From Ligustrum vulgare (taxonomy: Eukaryota > Streptophyta > Magnoliopsida > Lamiales > Oleaceae): a DNA stretch of 64,000 nt. Under the pieces are notes generated by a model that was not told where the DNA came from, searched no databases, and saw only the letters and a list, made by a program, of their open reading frames with translations. The position numbers and the translations under genes are program-made. Of the stretch, positions 10,442 through 21,481 are shown piece by piece (the first letter of the stretch is position 1; the number at the start of each line of letters is the position of its first letter). The stretch covers positions 56,626,096 through 56,690,095 of the forward strand of contig OY743177.1 in NCBI GenBank assembly GCA_963555705.1, read 5' to 3'.

Positions 10442-11166
10442 TGATGTGTTCCGGCCCCTCGACAATTGGAGTCATAGCAGGTTTGACGGAAAAAGTTAAA
10501 TATTCAAGCCAAATAAAAGTGCAATACACTCAACCATGTCGGAATTAGATGCATAATATGTGTTTTTTGAGTAGAAATGAGCCACTAAATAAAACTCATG
10601 GGCTAAAGCCCTTGTGCCGACTGATTTTATGGCCAAATTCCATCATTTGGGGCTTCAAAACAGCAAGTCAATTATGCAGACGAAAATTAGGGTTTTTGCT
10701 TATTTTTAGGTTAAATTTTGTTTTTAATTATTTGTTTGCCTATTTTAGAATTTTAGTCTAATTAGAATTCTATTTTGAGTCAATTAGCGGCTATGTTATT
10801 TTACTTATTTATATTCATTTCCATTCATTGTAATAGAGACTTGAGATTTGATTTGATTAAAGACAGTTTTATTGAGGATTCAATAAAAGTTATAGGTGGA
10901 TTCCTATGTTTTCGAACTTATCAAGAATATTTCTTGTGGCGTTCAAATATCGAACTTATCAAATATTTGCTAGAATATTTGTGGCGTTCAAAACCAGAAA
11001 CTTATCAAGGAGATTGGGCAATTCCTTGTGGCGTTTCAAAAGTCTTGGTTCTTTATTCCGCATCGTCTAGCCATTGCGTTGTGAATATCGGGTCAAGATT
11101 CCACCGTCCAACCACAACCTGGGTTCAGAACTTTCCGGCGTTTCTTCCGCGCTTCGAACCTCATCA
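10442..11166 (+). repeat. 3' LTR of the protease-only element
   Basis: Matches 8083-8784 over its length; two short extra stretches near 10880 and 10950 make it 23 bp longer. Followed by CAAGT. Confidence 0.9.
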
Positions 11167-11514
11167 CAAGTTGTTTTTATCTAAAATAATCAAGCATCAT
11201 TATGAATTATGAGAAGAAATTGCCTTGTTAAAATTAATTTTAATATAGATGAATGTTCATCTAAAATCCACAAACATCATGCTGTAATTATCAAGACCGA
11301 AACTGATGTGGAAGCGTACCTGAATCCATTGTTACATTTGATCGAATGGGGTTATGGCCTTCCAACTGATTCATGATTTTCTCCTTATTTAGTCCTCTGT
11401 TGATGGGGATGCAGAGAATTATGAAAATCCGCGCTCAATTGGGGACCATGACCTGTATAAATAGTTGTAGGGCAACTATCGTGTTTCAATGTTATTAAAT
11501 TGAGGTAATCCATC

Positions 11515-12358
11515 ATCCTGATGGTCTTTTTCTGTCCCAAAGAAAATATATATTGGACCTCCTCCATCGCTCCAATATGTAGAATTCCAAGGAAGTTGTT
11601 AGTCCAATGTCATCCTCTCACATTCCTGTTCTTAATGAAGGTGAACCGATGCAAAATCCCGGTGAATATCGATCAGTCCTTGGGGGTCTACAATACCTCT
11701 CTTTGACTCGTTCGAATATTTCCTTTACAGTTAGCAAACTATCTCAGTTTATGCACTGCCCTACTACTGTCCACTAGGAGGATGTCAAACGTCTACTTCG
11801 TCATCTTAAGGGCACCGTTGACCTTGGCCTTTTCTTACATCAAAACTCTCTCTTATCACTCTATGTGTTTAATGACGCAGATTGGGATGACATCTTAACC
11901 GACTGAACATCCACACGTGCTTACATTATTTTCTGGGGTCAAACCCCATCTCCTGGAGTTCTAAAAAGCAGTCTAGTGTGGCCCGTTCCTCAACTGAGGC
12001 TGAATACCGATCGATTGCCTCCACTATTATCGAATTGACTTGGATCCACTCATTACTAACTGAAACTGGTTTTGCCTTGCCCTTGCCTCCTATTGTGTAC
12101 TGTGATAATGTGGGGGCAACATATTTATGTGCTAATCCTGTTTTCTCCTTATGGTCACGGATGAGGCACATTGCTCTGGATTTCCATTTTGTTCGGGAAA
12201 AGGTCCGGGCTGATAACTTCCGTGTTTCTCTTGTCTCATCATCAGACGAGTTGGTGGATGCTGTCACTAAGCCTCTTCCCGGCTCCCGACCTGGTGCCAT
12301 TCGTGTCAAGATAGGCGTCCTTCCGGCCTCCCTCTTTAGGGGGAGTATTGGGAATTAA
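11515..12358 (+). pseudogene. Copia retrotransposon RT end and RNase H fragment
   Basis: Translated pieces follow the end of a Copia polyprotein in order: DGLFLSQ-like and YILDLL-like text (about 11518, with a frame change), EYRSVLGGLQYLSLTRSNI, FTVSKLSQFMH, HLKGTVDLGLFL, DADW, then the RNase H part ARSSTEAEYRSIASTIIELT, IVYCDNVGATYL, RMRHIALDFHFVREKV, and a terminal DELVDAVTKPLP. Stops and frameshifts occur before about 11970; the last 126 codons (11978-12358) are open. The 5' two-thirds of the element is missing. Confidence 0.85.
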
Positions 12359-12827
12359 AACTAAATCATTGTTACCACATTATCTCTTTAGTTCCCTGTA
12401 TTGTTGTAACTCATCTATCACATTATTATCGCTTTTGTTCCCTGTATTGTTGTATTATCATTTTTTATATGTGGAATTGATCTAAAACCCACAAGTGGGT
12501 TTGTTATCAAACCCACTTGTGGGCCATACTCCCCTATGGGTGGGTGGGCAGTGGGGCCCATCCACCATATCCAATACCCACTCGACACTTGTCGAGTGGG
12601 TGCCATATCTAGTGCCCATATGGGCACTAGATCATCCCTGTTTTTATATGTATCTTAATAGTTATCTTTATTGAGGTTAACTAATTGAGGTTAACTAGAT
12701 TCATTTTGTATAAATACACGTTTGCTGTATCAATGAAATTTTGAATACTTCCAGCATATTATTTTCTTCCTTCTTTTCAGACAAGTCTCTTTCTCTACTT
12801 TGGGTTCTAAATTAACAAGAGAACGTG
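12349..12827 (+). repeat. Probable 3' LTR of the Copia fragment, interrupted by a MITE
   Basis: A polypurine tract (aggggga, about 12339) precedes TGGGAATTAA. Near 12708 a tataaatac TATA box and, downstream, aatgaaattttgaatac resemble the transcription start and polyadenylation part of Copia LTRs. The end near 12827 is a guess (aattaaca). No 5' partner LTR lies in the window. A MITE occupies 12473-12640. Confidence 0.45.
12473..12640. mobile_element. Hairpin-rich MITE, probably Mutator-like
   Basis: The 168-bp insert is flanked by identical tttttatatgt (12462-12472 and 12641-12651); a duplication of 9-11 bp fits Mutator-like elements. Ends are imperfect inverted repeats (GGAATTGATCTA against CAGGGATGATCTA). 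The interior is a series of near-perfect palindromes: aacccacaagtgggtt and its partner, acccactcgacacttgtcgagtgggt (split around aca/ctt), and a perfect 22-mer built as ctagtgcccat/atgggcactag. It lies inside the Copia LTR and so inserted later. Confidence 0.7.
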
Positions 12828-13178
12828 CTGGTAGTTGTTTTAGTTCCTTCATGCAATATGGCTGCACAAAGCTACACAATCAGCAATTGAAACATCCCAT
12901 CGAAGAGACAAGAATGCTCAAGGTGGTGACAACATTAATCCTGATGAGTTGGACTTAACCTTGAAGCTGTAAAAATTCTTAGTATTGCTATTGAAGAATG
13001 AAAGGACTCGATAAAATTAGTTTATTGGTTGCTTAAATTGCTTAATTCTACTAATTCAAAAGCAAACTCAAATGAAGAACTACTTTTTTTCTAGAAATTC
13101 TTAATACATAATCTAAAATGTCTCCTTTTGGTGCAATAAAAAAAAAATACATTACAGTGACAAAATAATGATATCCAT

Positions 13179-13708
13179 TCATGCAAGGAATCCTAGTCTT
13201 TCTCCATTTTTCTTCGCTAGTCGAATTAGTCCTTGCCTTTGCTTAGAATCTGCTCCTATTGATTTGCAGAACTCAGTGATTATCTACGTACACATTTCAA
13301 TGCAGATGGAAGTGTTAGCATTATCGAACTTTGAACGAACGAGCATGAAGAAATTAAAGATACTTGGTCGACATATTTGTACATATTTAATTTTGTGAAG
13401 TAGAATCTACAATTACAGAGTTCAATCCTTAATACAAGTACCTGTGAGTGTAAAGCAATGGCTTTCCCTCTCAGCTGATTGAACCTCTTCTTTCCTATAA
13501 TGTTCCTTGTGATTACAACAAGTGGAGCAAAAAGACCCTTTCCTTCATTAACATTTTTCATCATAGGTCGTGATCGGACGGGCTGTGCAACGCGTAAGTT
13601 GGTCGGCGCCACCACCACGGGTTCACCGGCGACGGGAATTCCCCAGCTTCCATGGAAAGAAGAGGAAAGACCCCCTTTGAATCCAGTAGCAGAAATTGAA
13701 GTAGCCAT
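13179..13708 (-). CDS. PGR5: PGR5, proton gradient regulation 5, chloroplast
   Basis: Small thylakoid-associated stromal protein needed for antimycin-sensitive cyclic electron flow around photosystem I, acting with PGRL1. Two exons: 13442-13708 (89 codons) and 13179-13283 (34 codons plus stop), 123 aa; the Arabidopsis protein is about 133 aa. The intron has a CAG|GTACTT donor and a CGTAG acceptor. The mature part matches the family almost residue for residue: MMKNVNEGKGLFAPLVVITR, GKKRFNQLRGKAIALHSQ, then ITEFCKSIGAD, KQRQGLIRLAKKNGERLGFL. Residues 1-45 are Ser/Val-rich, fitting a transit peptide. The ATG at 13708 is chosen because its sequence (MATSIS) fits family starts; an in-frame ATG 135 bases upstream would add an atypical leader. 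No stops or shifts, so it is likely functional. Confidence 0.92.
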
Positions 13709-14027
13709 TGAAACCACAAGAAGTAGATACCGAGGAAATCTACTCGTGTTTGAAGAAAATGTTAGAATTTGTGTTAAAGATTTGAGTCTCTTGTGTTTTG
13801 TGGTGTAAGGAAGACTGGTGTGAGGAGGCATGTTGAGCGCCACACATCACTTGGTTGGCTTTGGTTTTTTCATGTGATTTTTCTCAACACGTAATGTTTA
13901 GGTCAATTTTATACAAGGGTCCACGTGTTCCCACGAGATTTTGTGAAATATTTGATCTATTATATATTACAGAAAAAAAATTATAATTTTTAGGAAAAAC
14001 ATCGTAACTAGTAACTAGAAAGAATAG

Positions 14028-14803
14028 CAGGATCAACACGGCTTGATTTAGACGATTTGTAACAATATTTCAAAGTTCAAACCAAACCATTTAAAATGAT
14101 TTGTACTTTTTCCAAACCAAACCAAACAAAACAAAACAATTTCATTTTCTAAACCAAATCAAACATAACCATTTTTTGCGGTTTTGTGTGGTTTGAAATC
14201 GCGATTTTTCAACGAATGAATTAGTAGATTCCAAAGCGAGCTCAAAGATACATATTCGTCTAAAGTTTCGAGTTAAAACTAGCTCAATTATATTATTCAG
14301 TTTCTAAATGAATTGTTATGAATCAATCCATTTTGATAAACAAACTAATACATATAAGCAAACATTTAAAATTTTCTTAAAGAAACTATAGTTATTTCTT
14401 ACATTAAAAACTTTGTTTTAAGAAAATGTTTTGGATAATGATTATGAAATGTGGAAGCAAGAATTCTTTTCAAATGACTTTGGATTTCAACAAATTAATT
14501 TTTGACTCCTTAATTCCTTAATTTTGATTCGTTGAGAATAAAAAGTGTATTGTATTTTTTTAAATATAAATTGAACATTTGTCTTTATTTTTTATTTTTA
14601 CTTTTTTAATTTTTTAAAATTTGGCGGGTTGGCGGTTTGAAACCGCGGTTTCGATAATTGAAACCTAAACAAAACCGTTTAAGGCGATTTGAGATTTTTT
14701 CAAGTAGAATCAAACTATTTTACTTTTGAAATTGAACCAAACCAAACCATTTATTGTAGTTTGGTTTGGTTTCGCGGTTTCGTGATTTATTTGTTCACCC
14801 CAG
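14028..14803. mobile_element. hAT-like non-autonomous element with 8-bp duplication
   Basis: Termini CAGGATCAAC and, in reverse, CTGGGGTGAAC, flanked by a perfect octamer AAGAATAG (14020-14027 and 14804-14811). Subterminal regions carry repeated aaccaaac words near the left end and ggtttggtttcgcggttt near the right, a common feature of plant hAT MITEs. The 776-bp body has no transposase. Confidence 0.75.
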
Positions 14804-14811
14804 AAGAATAG

Positions 14812-15039
14812 CATTTCAAACTAAGAAGCTTAAAAAATATTTTTAAAATTCAGGTACTAAATATAAAATAATATATTATAAATCCAACCCACACCCAACC
14901 CCTCGTAACCTATTAAACTCTAATTAATCGTTGCAATAATTCCTTCTCCCATTGCAGACGTTATTTCTATCTCTCACCTCCGCCTCTTTTGCCAACACTA
15001 TGCAGTTGACGTTGTCGTTGCCACTTTTTATTTATGATT
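14812..15039. other. Short intergenic stretch
   Basis: Nothing recognised; target sequence of the Copia element. Confidence 0.3.
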
Positions 15040-15278
15040 TGTACAATATTGATATTGCTGACACATCCCTCAAATATCTTTGTTTTTTTTTTCTTTGTCC
15101 TTTTAATTAGTTTATTAGTTAGATGAGTTGTCATCATCTAATTGATTACTTTGCATCTTTTGTTTTTTCTCTTTTCTTTTAATTGCTCAAACTTAGCTCT
15201 TCTTCATTTTGGATTTACAGAAATAATGAATAAGAAAGATTGAGCTCCATTTTTATTCTTTGAGCTTTAAATTGTTCG
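15040..15278 (+). repeat. 5' LTR of the 5-kb Copia element
   Basis: Matches 19795-20035. Its last two bases are CG where CA is expected, probably a mutation. Confidence 0.88.
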
Positions 15279-15290
15279 TGGTATCAGAGC
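15279..15290 (+). other. Primer-binding site, initiator tRNA-Met
   Basis: TGGTATCAGAGC, exact, directly after the 5' LTR. Confidence 0.92.
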
Positions 15291-15594
15291 CTAAGATCAA
15301 AGGACTGATCACTTAGGCTTATAGATTGTTTGATTGTAAATTCCAGTGGTTGATCATCAAGACTGAAGAATCCCCAGCTTAGCGACGAAGGAATCTGGGC
15401 AAAGCAACAATGGAATCCACTCTACCTACAAGGATCTGATCACCTAGGGTCAATACTCGTTTCTACTCCTCTTACAAGTAATAACTTCTTAAGCTAGAGT
15501 AGATCTATGAAGATATCGCCGAAGCAAAAGTTAAACTTAGTTTCTTTGATGGAAAATGTAAGATTTTGGCTGAAACTGATGCTACATTTGAGTA

Positions 15595-16097
15595 GTGGAA
15601 ACGAGTAGACTGCATGGTGATCTCGTGGATTTTAAATTCCATTTCAAAAGAGATAGTCGATGCTTTTTCTTTACACTACATCAGCACAGGAACTTCAGAA
15701 TGAATTGGCAGAGAGGTTTGGAGAATGCAATGGTCCTCTCCTTTATCAATTACAAAGGGAAATATGTAGCTGAACACAAGGATGAAAGATTGTGATGATG
15801 TATTACGCGAAATTAAAAAAACTGTGGGATGAATATACTTGCATCAGGCCTATACCTTCATGTACTTGTGGTGCTGCAAATGAAGTATATGAGGAAACTG
15901 GTTTTAATAGGCTTATACAATTTTTTATGGGACTGAATGACTCATTCGATCATATAAGAAATCAGATCCTTGTAATGGATCCGTTACCAAGTGTAAATAA
16001 GGCCTATTCTATGGTGCTTAGGGTAGAGAAACAAAGAGACATCCACCTTATTTTTCCAGAGAAAACTGAGAACTCAACTATGTTGGTGAGAGCATAG
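15595..16097 (+). pseudogene. Copia gag fragment
   Basis: Two frames (15595-15795 and 15792-16097) carry the Copia gag helical domain: a YYAKLKKLWDEY stretch, then FFMGLNDSFDHIRNQILVMDPLPSVNKAYSMVLRVE cut by a frame change upstream. LNxxFxxIRxQIL and LPSxxxAYxMV are typical of plant Copia gag. A CCHC knuckle was not seen. Confidence 0.8.
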
Positions 16098-16411
16098 AGT
16101 TTGGAAGATCTGGACGAGGAGTTTTTGGTAGAGGAAATAGGTCTGGAAAGGATACATATGACAAAGGCAGAGGTAATTACAGGAGAAATAATTGCAAAAA
16201 TGGCAAACAATCCACTAGAGTTAGAGGATGAATATGCCACTGATTTTGTTAACAATTCTGGTGCTTCTCAAACATCCAACATTGCAGATCTAATACAATA
16301 AGAGGTCATGAAGTATATGAAGGGAATAATGCACACAACAAACAATAGTCATGTTAGCTTTGCACACTTGGGCGAATTTGCAAGTATAAATACCATTCAT
16401 CGTGTTTTGGT

Positions 16412-16717
16412 TTGCTTGATAATTTTGAGCTTGAGACTTGGATAGTTGATACGGGTGCTAGTAATCATATGTTCACAGATATTACCCTACTTAGCAACCT
16501 TAAACTAGTTAAAAATGCGACACAAATCTACCCACCTGATGGTTTAATCAAGCTTGTCACACATATTGGAGATGCTGTCCTAAATCACACTTTGCACCTT
16601 ACTGATACTCTACTTGTCCCTACATTTAAATTTAACCTATTGTCTGTCCCTAAACTTGCTCAAACATCAACATCAAATTCACATTTTTCCCAATCTACTG
16701 TCTTCTACAGGACCTAG
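16412..16717 (+). pseudogene. Copia protease fragment
   Basis: WIVDTGASNHM, with the catalytic DTG, followed by VLHLTDTLLVP-like and FNLLSVPKLA motifs of the aspartic-protease to GAG-pre-integrase region. A stop ends the frame at 16717. Confidence 0.85.
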
Positions 16718-16889
16718 AGAGTGAAGAAATAATAGCTATTGGAAAGATGATTTAGAGGTTAAATTTGTTGGATAAATCAAGTCTATCTTCATCAAACTTT
16801 TGTTCAAAAGTACCTATGTATCATCTTATCCTTTAAATTCCTGTAGTACTTTGAATTACTCAAATAATACTTGTTCTTATTCTGATTGA

Positions 16890-17720
16890 CATAAAAGATT
16901 GGGGCATGCTTCCCCTTTTGTTATGCAACATCTTTCTTTTATCAAAACACTATCCAATAAATATGAGTTTACACAATTAAAGCAATGTGAAGTGTGTCAC
17001 AAAGCCAAACAACAAAGAATTTTTTCCCCAGTCAGTTGTATAAGCACTAAATATATTTTTGAGTTGGTACATATGGATGTGTGGGGACCTTATAGAAGGC
17101 CATCTTTAACACGAACTCCATACATTTTAACCTTGGTAGATGATTACAGTCGATGCACTTGGACTTTCCTTCTCATTCAGAAAGCCAAGTACCCACAATT
17201 TTGAAAGGTTACTTTGCATGATCCACACACAATTTAACAAAAAATTAAAAAAAGTTAGGAGTGATAATGGGACAGAGTTTACTAGTCAAGAATGTCAAAT
17301 TCTATTCCAAACACAAGGTATTCTCCAACAAAAATCATGTGTTTATACTCCACAACAAAATGGAGTTGTGGAGAGAAAACACAAACATCTTTTACAAATT
17401 GCAAGATCATTAATGTTCCAAGGACATTTGCCTATAAAGTTCTGCTCCCGTTCCATCCTAATGGAAACATTTATCATAAATAGACTTCTCAGCTTAGTTC
17501 TTCAATAGCAGATCCCATATGTGATTTTGTACCAACATAAACCAGATTTTTCCCTTCTTAAACCATTTGGGTGTTTATGTTATGCAACCAACACCAAACC
17601 AACCAATGATAAGTTTGATTCAAGAGCATCTAAGTGCATTTTTATAGGCTACAATCTAGGTCAAAAAGCATATGAACATTTGATCTTAATACTACAAAAA
17701 TCCACATTTCCAGGGATGTA
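16890..17720 (+). pseudogene. Copia integrase fragment
   Basis: GAG-pre-integrase RLGHAS.., then C..C zinc motif CEVCHKAKQ, the catalytic-core words HMDVWGP, ILTLVDDYSR, VRSDNGTEF, GVVERKH. The D,D,E triad positions are present (MDVWGP, SDNGTEF, VVERKH). The frame shifts at about 17200 and stops at about 17508. Confidence 0.85.
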
Positions 17721-18213
17721 ATTTTTCATGAAAGTGTCTTTCCTTACCTCAATGAAAATTCACAGTTTGAAATTGTTCCTTTACCATTAAATTTTAAATT
17801 TGAATCTGATTTGCAATCACCAGTTGATAACTTTTTTCCATCCACCATTGAAACAAATAATCCACCATCTACTCTTGAAGACAATGAGTTGCAATCTTCT
17901 GATCATCATGTTTTTGATAGTCCATCATATGCACATCAGGATCTTCAGGATCTTAATCCTCCATCTATGAACTCTCTATCAGAATCTGAAAAGGAACTTA
18001 CTGATACACATATGCCACCTCAAGTGGTTGCTAGAAAAATTAACAGACTCCAATCAACTCCATCATGGTTGCAAGACTTTATAACTAATCTTGCTCATTC
18101 CAATCAAATGACCACATGAGCCAATGTTACTGAGTCACTGACCCTTTTAAACTTCCTACCAGTTCCAATTACAATCTACCAACATTTCCTTACCAAAATG
18201 CACAAGTACATAT

Positions 18214-18954
18214 ATGCCTCTTCTAGCAAATGTGTCAACTGTACAAGAACCAGAATCTTATTATCAAGCAAGTCAAATGCCAGAATGGGTTCACGCAGTG
18301 GATGAGGAGATTACTGCCCTTGAAGATAATCAAACCTGGGAACGTGCTACTTTGCCACAGAACAAGAAAGCCATTGGTTCCAAGTGGGTTTATAAAGCTA
18401 AATTGAAGCTAGATGGTTCAATAGACAGATTGAAAGAAAGACTCGTAGCAAAGGGGTATCATCAGATTACAGGGATTGACTACAGAAAACTTTTCTCTAG
18501 TGGCAAAGCTTGTGACTGTAAGACTTTTATTAGCCCTAGCAACTGCAAAAGGATGGATATTGCACCAACTCGACATTAACAATGCTTTTTTGCACGGATA
18601 TCTTGATGAAGAAGTGTATATGGTTCCTCCAGAAGGCTATAAAAGGGCAAAACCGGACAAGTATGTAAGTTAAAAAGGAGCTTGTATGGTTTAATGCAAG
18701 CCTCTCGCCAGTGGAACCATGAATTTTGTGCTAAGCTCACAAGTTTTGGTTTTATACAATCACCCCATGATAATTACCTCTTTATCAAACATTCTTCTGA
18801 CTCTATATTGGTGCTTCTAGTCTTTGTTGATGATGTTCTAGTAACAGGTAATGATGAAAATGCCATTATAGCAGTGAAAAATTATTTGCACCAGGTGTTT
18901 ACTATCAAAGATCTTAGTCCAGTAAAATATTTTTTGGGTTTAGAAATTGCTTAG
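18214..18954 (+). pseudogene. Copia reverse transcriptase fragment
   Basis: Begins with WVHAVDEEITALEDNQTWE, continues through [57 protein letters not shown] and the catalytic LVFVDDVLVTG, ending VKYFLGLEIA. Frame changes occur near 18500 and 18675. LYGLKQ is altered to MYGLMQ. Confidence 0.9.
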
Positions 18955-19770
18955 AACAAATCTAGACTCTATGTTAATCAAAGGAAGTATATCTTGGACA
19001 TTCTCTAAATGCTGGTCTTTTGGGAGCAAAACCAGTCATTACACCCTTGCCAAAAGGTATGAAATTTCATGGTGATGGCAGTCCTCTCCTTTCTGAACCA
19101 GATAAGTATCGTAGATTGGTTGGGAGACTCCTAAATTTGAACTCGACCAGCCAAATATTACTTTCTCTGTCCAACAACTTAGCCAATTTGTGAATTCTCA
19201 ATGTCGATCACATTGGGAGGCAGCTATTAATCTCCTAAGGCATCTGAAAGGATGTCCTTCCAAAGGACTTTTCTTTTCATCTACAAATAACTTCATCTTG
19301 AGAGGATATTGTGATGCTTAATGCACATCTTGTCCAATAACACAGAAATCAGTCTCAGGCTATTGCATATAACTTGGTGATGCTCTAGTCTCTTGGAAAA
19401 CAAAGAAGCGTTCTACTATCTCACTCTCTTCAGCAGAGGCAGAGTATCGAAGCATTGGGACAATCGTTTGTGAACTTCAGTGGCTGTCTTATATTCTCAC
19501 AGATTTACATATTCCTTTGGTTCTACCAATTTCATTATGGTGTGATAACAAGGCAGCACTCCACATTATAGTGAATCCAGTTTTTCACGAGAGAACCAAG
19601 CATCTTGAAATCGACTGCCTCTGGTTCGTAATAAATTCAAGGACGGTTTCATTCTCCCACATAACATCTCCTCCATGCATCAACTAGCAGACCTCTTAAC
19701 GAAAGCTCTTGCTGCACCACAATTCAAATTCTTATTGTCCAAGTTGAACTTGGTTGATCTCCACCAACTT
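18955..19770 (+). pseudogene. Copia RT C-terminus and RNase H fragment
   Basis: Scattered frames give YRRLVGRLL-like, VNQLSQF-like, [29 protein letters not shown] and [13 protein letters not shown] motifs of Copia RNase H, with several stops between. The polypurine tract follows. Confidence 0.8.
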
Positions 19771-19794
19771 TCAACTTGAGAGGGGGGGGGGGTG

Positions 19795-20035
19795 TGTAGA
19801 ATATTGATATTGCTGACACATCCCTCAACTATCTTTTTCTTTTCTTTTCTTTTAGTACTTTTAATTAGTTTATTAGTTAGATGAGTTGTCATCATCTAAT
19901 TGGTTACTTTGCATCGGTTGTTTTTTCTCTTTTCTTTTAAGTGCTTAGACTCGGCTCTTCTTCATTTTGGATTTACAGAAATAATGAATAAGAAAACTGA
20001 GCTCCGTTTTTATTCTTTGAGCTTTAAATTGTTCA
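19795..20035 (+). repeat. 3' LTR of the 5-kb Copia element
   Basis: Matches 15040-15278 with a modest number of substitutions; ends TTCA, then AGATT. Confidence 0.88.
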
Positions 20036-20144
20036 AGATTGTTGATATAAATGGTGTACAAGCTCTTTATGATTCAAATTCTAATTTCAATTTTCAAGAA
20101 TTTTCAGAATAAGAAATAAGATATATCCTTAAATGAAGCTATCG

Positions 20145-20451
20145 TGATGAAATTGTTGGATCTCTTGAACACCAAATCATGCTTAGTTAGCTCACCAAAA
20201 TTGACATCAAGCCTCAAGCTCGACTCAATAACCGACCTTACCTTGGTTGCTCCAATATTACTCTAACCATACCTTGGTTGAGGGAGATGAACAATATCAC
20301 AAGGAGGAAATGAAGAAGAAGACTAACTAGCAATGAAATGTTTCTAATGGCCTCGAGTCGTTATCGAGTTGAGCTATTCATTTATGTGTCATATATTCTC
20401 ACAAAGTTTTAACATTATCGTCCAGATTTATTGGGTACCAAAAACCCAACA
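20145..20451 (-). repeat. 3' LTR (internally deleted) of the minus-strand element
   Basis: Homologous to both ends of 21482-22055. On the minus strand a purine-rich caaggtggatatt precedes its TGTTGGG start. Confidence 0.8.
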
Positions 20452-20847
20452 AATATCCACCTTGATACTCAATCAACTTGCAAGCAAATAACACAATGTT
20501 TATACTTGCCAAATCAAGATAACCACTAAAAATTGGGATGACAAACCTTACCTCGTGTCTTGGGATTGAAACACACACCATACCTGGTCCATTTACTTAC
20601 CAAGGCTAAGATCAAGAACACTCAAGTATAAGATAGATATTCACGGTAATCAATCAAGAACATATAACTCATGCAATGAAGATATAAGTATAAGATAATA
20701 AACAATCTTTTCAAAACATGTTCAAAAAGTAAGGAACATAAGACTAACTCCAAGTTAATCAAACATAATAGCCAACATATAAAACACAATACATAAATGA
20801 CCTCATGAGAGTATCTTAGCACAATTATCATATCTCATTCCGTATAG

Positions 20848-20849
<2 letters not shown>

Positions 20850-20902
<53 letters not shown>
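20850..20902. repeat. (CA)n microsatellite
   Basis: About 26 uninterrupted CA units inside the LTR element interior. Confidence 0.95.
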
Positions 20903-20903
<1 letters not shown>

Positions 20904-21469
20904 GCCACCTATTCTCAATACTTTAATTACTACTTATGTCTAACTAGTAAATCACAATAGATCCTAAGTCTATAGAATGCTCCATTATCAATTCCTCACT
21001 TCTCTCAACCTAAATGGATAATGAGTCTCCCCTAATAGAAGTGATAAAAATGCCACTCTCAAACTTTATGCGATCATGATTCTCACAGATAGATGACTTC
21101 ACACACATTTAATCACATCTCAACTCGTGATTTAAATGTCACACTCATCCCCCGTATATATCATCAATGCACCATCAAGCATCTATACTACACATTACAA
21201 AAAGAAATACTTGCTACTGATGTACCCCGACCTCCCTACATGCCCACACATTAAACACGGTAAATAAAGGGATCACATAAAAATTCATGCAAAAACCACA
21301 TATCAAACAAATTGAAATGCAATCATAAAACAATGCACCGAATTAAGAAATCAAATATGCAAATGAATCTAAAACAAATGCACATGCAGTAATTAAGTTC
21401 CTATCAATAATGGTCACCATCATTCTCACTTGGGTCATAACTAGCCCAACAACATTCATCCCCACACTT

Positions 21470-21481
21470 GCTCTGATACCA
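21470..21481 (-). other. Primer-binding site, initiator tRNA-Met (minus strand)
   Basis: gctctgatacca on the plus strand is TGGTATCAGAGC on the minus strand, directly abutting the right LTR. Confidence 0.9.

Larger units (their letters stand above)
8083..11166 (+). mobile_element. Complete non-autonomous LTR retrotransposon (Ty3/gypsy-type protease only)
   Basis: Two direct long terminal repeats of 702 and 725 bp begin TGATGTGTTCCGG and end CCTCATCA. The element is flanked by a perfect 5-bp target duplication CAAGT (8078-8082 and 11167-11171). A primer-binding site (8787) and polypurine tract (10428) sit at the expected places. The only long frame in the 1.66-kb interior encodes a retropepsin-like protein; no gag nucleocapsid motif, reverse transcriptase, RNase H or integrase is seen. 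It must therefore have moved with proteins supplied in trans. The LTRs differ by scattered substitutions and two small insertions in the right copy, so insertion is not very recent. Confidence 0.9.
15040..20035 (+). mobile_element. Full-length but decayed Copia LTR retrotransposon
   Basis: Direct LTRs of about 240 bp (15040-15278, 19795-20035) begin TGTA(C/G)AATATTGATATTGC. The 5-bp flanks are TGATT and AGATT, four of five matching. A tRNA-Met primer site follows the 5' LTR and a polypurine run (g-rich, about 19781-19793) precedes the 3' LTR. The interior runs gag, protease, integrase, reverse transcriptase, RNase H, which is the Copia (Pseudoviridae) order with integrase before RT. Every domain is interrupted by stops or frameshifts, so it cannot move on its own. 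Confidence 0.92.

Noticed and set aside
11926..12309. 127-codon minus-strand frame
   Set aside because: Lies opposite the Copia RNase H frame, which has clear motifs; it is a shadow.
13479..13808. 109-codon plus-strand frame
   Set aside because: Antisense shadow of PGR5 exon 1.
21470..21481. CTCTGATACCA as part of a tRNA gene
   Set aside because: It is the complement of the tRNA 3' end at an LTR border, a primer-binding site, with no cloverleaf around it.
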